Positions 13,933 through 19,711 of a stretch of DNA of 19,711 bases are shown one piece after another. Each line of letters starts with the position of its first letter. The first letter of the stretch is position 1. The position numbers and the translations under genes were made by a program. Under the pieces are notes generated by a model. That model did no database searches and was not told the DNA's origin. It saw only the letters and a list, made by a program, of their open reading frames with translations. Origin of the DNA: JAIOHN01 sp038258185 (GTDB lineage Bacteria > Chloroflexota > Anaerolineae > Aggregatilineales > Phototrophicaceae); assembly GCA_038258185.1 (NCBI GenBank), contig JBBSQD010000099.1:1-19711 (forward strand). The letters are read 5' to 3'.

Positions 13933-16578
13933 TTATTCATCTTCGGGGAAGAAGAAACGGCTTTGCATGTCTGGATCGACAGCAATGGCACAATCGGCTA
14001 TCTGGCGGAAAATAGCCATATTTTCTTCTTCACTCATGCTGGGTTCAAACTCGGGTATTCCCGTACTACACTGGCGGAAGTCCGCGATGTGCTCCTCGGC
14101 TAAACTAAACTCCTGCTCCAGGTCAGCATCTTCCAGTATATAGTGATCGAATGCCTGATATATCCAGATCTGCTCTACCCAGGCTCCGGCGTAGTCGCTT
14201 GATACATTGCCGTATGGATCAAACACCATCGTGTTGGGGTCGCTCAGTTGGGTATCGTATTGGCGGAAAAAGTCCAGAACGACGGGGTTATAAGCTGCGG
14301 ACACGCTGGGCGAATCCAGCAGGGAACGGCGCGCAGGCATCCCGCCCAGCAGATCGGGATGCTCGGCGATGGTACTGAGCCAGCGATAGCACGCTTCCGG
14401 GTTAAGTGTATCCGCATCAATGTAACCCGCCCCAACCTGATAAGACACGGGTGTGATCTCGGTACCAGACGGGAAGGTGGTTAATCGGAAATCCTGCTCA
14501 CTTTCAGCATTGAGAAAATCTGCACTTAGCCGCCAACTGGCATTGCTGATGCTGTCCATCTGGATAGGAGTCTGGTTGTTTATACCCCCGCCCCCGCCAT
14601 TGCTGCCGAGTTCGGAGTATTCGATATAACCGTTTTTAGCCAGATCGAGTGCCTGACGGATGGCCTCTATGGTTGCCGGGTCGCTGAGTTTCAGGGTGGG
14701 TGGGTTGGTGCTGACATCGTATGAGATGCCACCGAAGGCAGCGATAAGCATATTCATGTAACCGGGATTATATGAAGGTGTGAAGACCGCAGCATCGTTT
14801 TCGCTGGTGCTTTGCAGCATTTGCAGCGCATCAACAAATTCGCTGATCGTCCAGCCATTGACCGGTTCAAAAGCACTGGCGGCGCTAAAAGCACTGGCAT
14901 CGTACCATAACACCTGTGGCTCGATGACGATGGGTAATCCCCAGGTTCGGTTGTCCAGCCGAACGATTTGCATCGCACTGGGCAGCATATCATTGCGGTC
15001 AAAATTCGGGTCGGCATCAAGGAATGGATCGATATTGAGCACCGGGGGATCGTCCAGGCTACTTTCATTGATTGCCTGATAGGATTGGTAGTAACAATCG
15101 ACTTCGTCATCCGGTGTTTGATTGAAGCCTGTCAACAGTTCAATATAACCCACCTGCGGATCAGACGCGGTAAAGTCGCTGATGAGCCGATCCCAGCCTT
15201 CACGATTGGGCAGGGGTGAGACATTGGTGCTTAGACGGAAACGGAGGGCCACTTCATTGGCGGTCAGTACGGGTGTGGGGACAGGGGTGGCTACAAACAG
15301 GGTCGATTGACCTTCCCAGGCCGCGGCGGTTTGCAGAATTTCTTGTGCCTTTAGCTGCGCGTCCTGCAAGGCGACTTCGGCTGATGTGCCGTTTTCATTC
15401 ATCTGGCCGAGTGCCCAGTTTATATAATCGACGAAAATTGTATCTGAAAGAGTCAACGTGTGGGCCGTCCCCTGGTCGATCAGCGCCTGAGCTTCTGCCG
15501 ATAGCTCACCGCGGAAAACATTGCTATCTTCCGGCTCCTGGCCGACCATACTCTGCCGCGCTGGCGTATCGCCAAACATACGATAAATGGCATCGACATT
15601 GCTGGTCAGATATTTGGCCAGCTCATAAGCCAGTTCAGGATTCTCAGTACCGGCGCTTACGGCAGCACCATTGATACTACTGCTGGCCACATTACCGGGT
15701 ATCAAAACGCCTTGCAAGTTTCTGTCTTCATCCGAATTGAAGAAGTTACCGCTCAACCGGTAGGAGCCATTGATGGTCATGGGGATAGTATTATAATCGA
15801 TGCTGCTGTTACTTGAGTTGAAAATACCTTCATCGACCAAAGCCTTCCATTGTTCCAATAGAGCAATGAGTTCAGGCTGGGTCAGATTGGGTTCTGATGT
15901 TCCGGCATTATCTTCATAAAAATTTCTTCCTAACAACGCCCGAATTAAATTAGCGGGTTCCCACGTCGCAAAGCCGGGGCGCGTGATTTCACCATTGGAA
16001 TCGTACACAGTAAGTTCGCGCGCAGCAGTGACGAGATCGTCCAATGTCCAGTTGTTGGTGGGGTAGGCGAGTCCCGCTTCGTCAAAAGCATCAGCGTCGT
16101 AAATCAGAAAGTTCATAGATGCGCTTAAAGGCAGCGCCCACATGCCGCGATCCCATTGGAAGGCTTCCCATAAGCTTGGGAAAAAGTCCTGTTCATTAAT
16201 GGTCGTATCTCCAGCCACCAATGGGGCGAGGTCGAGATAAATGCCCTGACGGGTATTGGTGATGTATATCTGATAATCGGAGATGATAAGCACATCCGCA
16301 TAGTTAGCCAGTTTTTGGGCGCCTTCGAGATTCTCTTCCAGGCTGTTATAAATTGCTGAAGGAAAATAGGAGTCCTGACCGAGGGGGACGGTTACTACTT
16401 TAACGCCGGGATGATTGGCCTGAAACTCCTCAAAGACACGAGGCGGAAAACTATCCAGCTGCCATTCCTGCACGCCCAGTGTCAGAATAATTTCATCCTG
16501 AGCTGCTATAGGGATTAATAAGCTGGTTGTGAGTAATAACAAAAGCATCATCATTAAAGTAAACTTGCGCAGATCCAT
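13933..16578 (-). CDS. Tandem extracellular solute-binding protein (two SBP domains)
   Basis: This 881-residue protein starts with a signal peptide (run of Leu/Met ending near IPIAAQ) and carries two family-1-type (MalE-like) sugar-binding domains in sequence. The first runs from about residue 30 to 420. Its visible SBP marks include VFEEFQANHPGVKV, YADVLIISD, WALPLSASMNFLIYDADAFDEAGL and NPELAYELAKYL. After a Pro/Thr-rich linker (ATPVPTPVLTANE) the second runs from about 440 to 860, with TWGLPIVIEPQVLWYDASAF, GWTISEFVDALQML and PARRSLL. The second copy has four Cys absent from the first. The start is ATG 16578, whose ribosome-binding site AAAGGA is five bases upstream; a second ATG six bases before it is too close to that site. 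It lacks a lipobox and no ABC permease or ATPase is nearby, so the usual uptake role is unproven. Confidence 0.9.
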   Translation of the reverse strand: MDLRKFTLMMMLLLLLTTSLLIPIAAQDEIILTLGVQEWQLDSFPPRVFEEFQANHPGVKVVTVPLGQDSYFPSAIYNSLEENLEGAQKLANYADVLIISDYQIYITNTRQGIYLDLAPLVAGDTTINEQDFFPSLWEAFQWDRGMWALPLSASMNFLIYDADAFDEAGLAYPTNNWTLDDLVTAARELTVYDSNGEITRPGFATWEPANLIRALLGRNFYEDNAGTSEPNLTQPELIALLEQWKALVDEGIFNSSNSSIDYNTIPMTINGSYRLSGNFFNSDEDRNLQGVLIPGNVASSSINGAAVSAGTENPELAYELAKYLTSNVDAIYRMFGDTPARQSMVGQEPEDSNVFRGELSAEAQALIDQGTAHTLTLSDTIFVDYINWALGQMNENGTSAEVALQDAQLKAQEILQTAAAWEGQSTLFVATPVPTPVLTANEVALRFRLSTNVSPLPNREGWDRLISDFTASDPQVGYIELLTGFNQTPDDEVDCYYQSYQAINESSLDDPPVLNIDPFLDADPNFDRNDMLPSAMQIVRLDNRTWGLPIVIEPQVLWYDASAFSAASAFEPVNGWTISEFVDALQMLQSTSENDAAVFTPSYNPGYMNMLIAAFGGISYDVSTNPPTLKLSDPATIEAIRQALDLAKNGYIEYSELGSNGGGGGINNQTPIQMDSISNASWRLSADFLNAESEQDFRLTTFPSGTEITPVSYQVGAGYIDADTLNPEACYRWLSTIAEHPDLLGGMPARRSLLDSPSVSAAYNPVVLDFFRQYDTQLSDPNTMVFDPYGNVSSDYAGAWVEQIWIYQAFDHYILEDADLEQEFSLAEEHIADFRQCSTGIPEFEPSMSEEENMAIFRQIADCAIAVDPDMQSRFFFPEDE

Positions 16579-16610
16579 AAGCATCCTTTCGCTTGTTTAT
16601 GCCATTCGTA

Positions 16611-16639
16611 ATACTATAAGTGAGTACACTGTGAGGCAA
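16611..16639 (-). promoter_or_regulatory. Candidate promoter of the tandem solute-binding gene
   Basis: On the minus strand TTGCCT (16639-16634) and TAGTAT (16616-16611) match the -35 and -10 boxes four of six each with an ideal 17-base spacer, about 35 bases before the ATG at 16578. Confidence 0.4.
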
Positions 16640-16809
16640 GAAAAGTTTCCTACGGTTACCCTGCGTTTGTATTAATAAATATGTAACACAACGCCTGTTA
16701 AGCTTGATTTAATGAATTGTGACCATAAGTGGATGTGAAATACAAAAATGATCGTCTAACCGAACGGGGCTAACAATAAGAGGATTTCGGGATGCGAACA
16801 GCGATAATA
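16640..16809. other. AT-rich intergenic stretch
   Basis: Between the promoter above and the end of the second sulfotransferase gene I see no RNA gene, repeat or clear terminator. A plus-strand 36-codon frame at 16792 is not credible (see rejected items). Confidence 0.5.
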
Positions 16810-17751
16810 TTACTGGATGTTATCCCGGCACCAGTGGGTGAGATCACGATCCAGCAACTGGCTAAGGCGTTCGATTTCTGGCAAAAAGAGATTTTGTAAG
16901 CGCGCTTTGGTTTCCGGTTTCATGACCGGACGACGCTCATACTGTGTATAAGCGCTGGTGGCCGGGTTCAGAAGTTTGCGCCGTACGGCTGGCGGTAAAT
17001 AATTTTCTGTCGCGGCAAGGTAGTTGATGCGGTCTTTGACGAGCATGGGAGATAATCCCATACTGAGCATGATTTTCTGCATGGCGCCCATGCGAACGCG
17101 TTTGTTGGCATTAATGACGGCAAAAGATGTGGTGAAGGTGGGGTCTACCTGAAGATATTCGAGTGTTTTGCGGTATTCAGCAGCGGTATCTTTTTTGAAG
17201 TCGTCATAAATAATCAGGTTGACCCGATCACGCCCGAAGGTATCGAAATAGCGTTTGACCTGATCGGTGTAATGACCGAGTGCTGTGTAAAATAAGCCGT
17301 GGTGGGTATGAGATAGTGGCGGCATATGCTTGCCCGAACGGCGCTCAGCCTCGATAGCAATGGCTTCTTCAAATGTGGACAAAATTTCATTGCCAGTATA
17401 GCTGGACTGATAGAACATGGAGTAACCCATCTCAAGCGGGTTACGCAGCATGATAATAATGGCGGCATCAGGATCGTAGGTATAGATTTCCTGAGCAGCA
17501 CGCTGCGAGTAGAGGTACCAGATTGAAGCCTCACCAACCCATTTTTCATGGGAAGCGCCCGCAAATAAGCTGAGGTATTTTTGCTCGTTACCGCGAAACT
17601 GATCCATGCGTGGGCCACGCAGATCACTGCCAAAATAGTGCGGTTCCTTGTAGGCGGACATGAATATTTCCGGATGGACTTTGAGATATTCATACAGGGC
17701 GGTTGTGCCAGATTTGGGGGCACCTACAATAAACAGATTCGGTTTACGCAC
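16810..17751 (-). CDS. PAPS-dependent sulfotransferase (Sulfotransfer_1/N-sulfotransferase-like)
   Basis: This 313-residue enzyme has the PAPS 5'-phosphosulfate loop FIVGAPKSGTTALYEYL (about 7-23, PKSGTT). It also has KEPHYF (35-40), the GEAS segment (73-76), and the 3'-phosphate site MLRNPLEMGYSMF with Arg103 and Ser111. KEPHYF after the P-loop and GEASIWYLY are marks of heparan-sulfate N-/O-sulfotransferase-like and bacterial surface-glycan enzymes. It has no signal peptide, so it acts in the cytoplasm on a nucleotide- or lipid-linked acceptor. The start is GTG 17751, with AAGGA six bases before it and the upstream gene ending 14 bases away. It is the last of three apparently co-transcribed genes: GT2, UPF0104-type membrane protein and this enzyme. 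Confidence 0.9.
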   Translation of the reverse strand: MRKPNLFIVGAPKSGTTALYEYLKVHPEIFMSAYKEPHYFGSDLRGPRMDQFRGNEQKYLSLFAGASHEKWVGEASIWYLYSQRAAQEIYTYDPDAAIIIMLRNPLEMGYSMFYQSSYTGNEILSTFEEAIAIEAERRSGKHMPPLSHTHHGLFYTALGHYTDQVKRYFDTFGRDRVNLIIYDDFKKDTAAEYRKTLEYLQVDPTFTTSFAVINANKRVRMGAMQKIMLSMGLSPMLVKDRINYLAATENYLPPAVRRKLLNPATSAYTQYERRPVMKPETKARLQNLFLPEIERLSQLLDRDLTHWCRDNIQ

Positions 17752-17765
17752 TTAACGTCCTTACT

Positions 17766-18800
17766 TCACGATTCATTCGGGCTATCTATTTTAACAGGCG
17801 TAATGGTTTTCGTCGTGGTGGATAGCAGCCAGAAACTGCGATAATCGGCTTTAATCACGTACCAGAGCAGGGTGATCAGAATATGCAGGCCTTCGACCAA
17901 TGCCCACCAGACTCGCGCCAGCAGAGCGACAGAGAAGGCGGTTTCCATCCCATAAACCGGTGCCAGCAACAGGGTTAAAGCGGCTTCACGCGCACCCAAA
18001 CCAGCGGGGGTGACGAAAATGAGAAAGCCGATTGTCCAGGCGATGGCGTAGGTTACGATGGCGTACCACAAACTCACTGATTCGCGATGATCCAGCCCGA
18101 GTAGTAAAAAGTAAAAACCAAGCCCGGTGACCAGCCAGATAACCAGCGACGAAACGGATAGATAGGCTAACAGGTTAAAACGTTTGCTGCCAAGTGCGCT
18201 GAGAATATCCACCATGCGCTGTGCGCCCTTGAGGCGCAGGCGTTGGAGTAAGTGCCACGGCCAGAACATCAATGACAGGAGCATGCCGCTGATGAGCAGT
18301 AATGCACCGAGTGTGATGAGACTGGCCCATTCCACACCGGATAATGTGCCGAGGCTGAGTACGCCAAAGGCGAGGCCAACCATTAAAATAGCCAGTAGTT
18401 CCCACATGGTGGCGGCGCTGGCCACCATCAGCGGCATGCCATTATTGGCGTAAAGGACAACCTTAGCTGCAAATAACCAGACTCCGCCCGGCAGGTATTT
18501 CGCCAGTTGGGACAGTGACCAATAGCGATGTGATTGCCCATGGGTGATGGGATAGCCGAGATACAGGGTGCTGATATAGCCCATTTGCGAGCGACCGTAA
18601 TGGCCTGCAAACAGGATCACCGAGGCCAGCGCAAAATAGGCCCAGTTGAGATTGGCAAAAACCTGTCCCCAATCCTGCTGTGAACCAAGCTTCTGCCAGA
18701 AAACCACCAGAAAACCGATGGAGACTACCCAGCCCACGATATTGAGGATGATCCGTATGGGCTTGCGCGGTTGGGAAGGGGCGCTAGTTGGTGGTGTCAT
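17766..18800 (-). CDS. LPG-synthase-TM/UPF0104-type membrane protein
   Basis: This 344-residue protein with about eight membrane helices matches the family of the flippase part of lysylphosphatidylglycerol synthase (MprF TM region, UPF0104). Key marks are LSQLAKYLPGGVW (about 97-109) and FVTPAGLGAREAAL in the later half. Family members move or help to transfer polyprenyl- or lipid-linked molecules; the specific role here is inferred. A longer open frame from 18899 would overlap the preceding gene by more than 100 bases and add an unlikely Trp-rich start. The ATG at 18800, overlapping the GT2 stop by 17 bases, gives MTPPTSAPSQPRKP, which is the natural positively charged start. It is 14 bases ahead of the sulfotransferase. 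Confidence 0.85.
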   Translation of the reverse strand: MTPPTSAPSQPRKPIRIILNIVGWVVSIGFLVVFWQKLGSQQDWGQVFANLNWAYFALASVILFAGHYGRSQMGYISTLYLGYPITHGQSHRYWSLSQLAKYLPGGVWLFAAKVVLYANNGMPLMVASAATMWELLAILMVGLAFGVLSLGTLSGVEWASLITLGALLLISGMLLSLMFWPWHLLQRLRLKGAQRMVDILSALGSKRFNLLAYLSVSSLVIWLVTGLGFYFLLLGLDHRESVSLWYAIVTYAIAWTIGFLIFVTPAGLGAREAALTLLLAPVYGMETAFSVALLARVWWALVEGLHILITLLWYVIKADYRSFWLLSTTTKTITPVKIDSPNES

Positions 18801-19711
18801 CCAGGCTCTCGCGAACAATATAAATGGGTTTGTGCTGCGATTCGTGATAGGTGCGCATGACCATCTCAGCCACAAGTCCCATGCTGACCAGTTGAACACC
18901 CAGAATGACCATCACGACTGCCAAAAGGAGCAACGGACGATCCCCGATTGGCTGGCCGAGAAAAATTTTCAGGTAAGTCAGATAAAGGCCGATTAAGGTG
19001 CCGAGGCCACCAATGGCCAGACCCATCACGCCAAAAATCTGCAAGGGGCGATTGGCATAATTCAGAAAGAAGCTGACGGAAATCAGGTCAAGGATGACGC
19101 GGAAGGTGCGCCCGATGCCATATTTACTTTTGCCGAAACGCCTTGCGCGATCATTTACAGGAATCTCAGTGACTTCAGCCCCGACCGCGCTGGCGAGGGC
19201 AGGTACAAAGCGGTGCAGCTCACCGTATAAGTGTAAGTTGTCGACGACTTCACTGCGATAGGCTTTTAAGGTACAGCCATAATCATGGAGGCTGACACCT
19301 GTTGCCTGAGAGATCAGGCCATTGGCAAGCATAGAAGGCAGGCGGCGGCTGAAAAAAGGTTCTTTACGGTCTTTGCGCCAACCGCTGACAATGTCGTAAC
19401 CCTCGTTCATTTTTTCCAGAAGACGCTCAATATCATTTGGGTCGTTCTGGAGATCGGCATCAATGGTAATGATAATCGGCGCACGGGCATGGTCGAAGCC
19501 AGCCGCCATACCCGCTGTCTGGCCAAAGTTGCGCCGAAAACGGATGACGCGCCAGCGAGGATCCTGAAGGTGAACGCTTTTGAGCCGTTCAAAGCTCTGA
19601 TCTTTGCTGCCATCATCAATGGCCAGCACTTCATAGGTGCAGTTTAGTTGGCTAAGAGATGCCGTTAACTCTTCGTAAAGTGGTGCAATATTGTCTTCTT
19701 CATTATAAATC
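18784..19711 (-). CDS. GT2 glycosyltransferase, DPM1/ArnC-like, 5' end outside window
   Basis: The frame runs to the window edge and gives 308 residues; about ten N-terminal residues are missing. It starts inside the typical GT2 opening (IYNEEDNIAPLYEEL), followed by the nucleotide site EVLAIDDGSKD, the FGQTAGMAAGFDHA helix, and the metal-binding DADLQNDP motif. The KFGKSKYG-type segment reads RFGKSKYG, as in dolichol/undecaprenyl-phosphate mannosyl- and glucosyltransferases. The C-terminus carries two membrane helices (about 20 residues each from LQIFGVMGLAIGGLG and LLLLAVVMVILGVQL). It should make a polyprenyl-phosphate-linked sugar or extend a glycan at the cytoplasmic face. An internal GTG at 19629 is not the start. 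It is the first visible gene of the operon with the membrane protein and the second sulfotransferase. Confidence 0.92.
   Translation of the reverse strand, partial: IYNEEDNIAPLYEELTASLSQLNCTYEVLAIDDGSKDQSFERLKSVHLQDPRWRVIRFRRNFGQTAGMAAGFDHARAPIIITIDADLQNDPNDIERLLEKMNEGYDIVSGWRKDRKEPFFSRRLPSMLANGLISQATGVSLHDYGCTLKAYRSEVVDNLHLYGELHRFVPALASAVGAEVTEIPVNDRARRFGKSKYGIGRTFRVILDLISVSFFLNYANRPLQIFGVMGLAIGGLGTLIGLYLTYLKIFLGQPIGDRPLLLLAVVMVILGVQLVSMGLVAEMVMRTYHESQHKPIYIVRESLDDTTN

Noticed and set aside
15216..15674. 152-codon plus-strand frame inside the tandem SBP gene
   Set aside because: Antisense shadow of a well-supported coding region, rich in Arg/Pro and without a ribosome-binding site.
16792..16902. 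36-codon plus-strand frame with a nearby AAGAGG
   Set aside because: It mostly overlaps the 3' end of the second sulfotransferase on the other strand and encodes nothing recognisable; the GAGG match is probably chance.
18801..18899. 33-residue N-terminal extension of the UPF0104-type protein
   Set aside because: It would overlap the GT2 coding sequence by over 100 bases and consists of an unlikely Trp-rich segment; ATG 18800 is a better start.
1..19711. Mobile elements, CRISPR, tRNA/rRNA
   Set aside because: No transposase, integrase, regularly spaced repeats, tRNA cloverleaf or rRNA-like sequence was found when reading both strands.

Overview
The window reads as accessory chromosome of a free-living bacterium, roughly half GC, with most genes on the minus strand and little space between them. 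No rRNA, tRNA, transposase, phage gene or CRISPR array is visible, and no gene-free stretch exceeds about 250 bases. A phylum assignment is inference only. A fused ATP sulfurylase/APS kinase, a PHAX-domain protein, non-lipoprotein solute-binding proteins and secreted propeller proteins together suggest Chloroflexota (Anaerolineae-like), with moderate confidence.

Left part (1-5570): a leucine-rich-repeat protein cut by the window edge (minus) lies divergent from a PAPS-type sulfotransferase (plus, TTG start). Then on the minus strand come a beta-lactamase-fold serine hydrolase, a protein with a PHAX-type RNA-binding domain, a GH5-like glycoside hydrolase, and a 52-residue HicB-like protein with no HicA partner.

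Middle (5620-11490): a ferric-reductase/MsrQ-like haem membrane protein, then a tight minus-strand run transcribed right to left: D-2-hydroxyacid dehydrogenase, sugar phosphate isomerase/epimerase, uracil-DNA-glycosylase-superfamily protein and pentapeptide-repeat protein. Divergent from this run is a bifunctional sulfate adenylyltransferase/adenylylsulfate kinase with an extended -10 promoter and a textbook terminator. It makes PAPS, the donor used by sulfotransferases, and the window holds two of those.

Right part (11516-19711), all minus strand: a secreted beta-propeller protein, a HEAT-repeat protein and a very long secreted protein made of two consecutive solute-binding domains form one cluster. 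Beyond it lies a compact set of GT2 glycosyltransferase (cut by the right edge), LPG-synthase-TM/UPF0104-type membrane protein and a second sulfotransferase, which looks like a pathway for a sulfated glycolipid or surface glycan.

The observations most worth following are the bacterial PHAX-domain protein, the tandem solute-binding fusion with its HEAT and propeller neighbours, and the sulfation theme (PAPS synthesis plus two sulfotransferases, one in a lipid-linked glycan-type operon).
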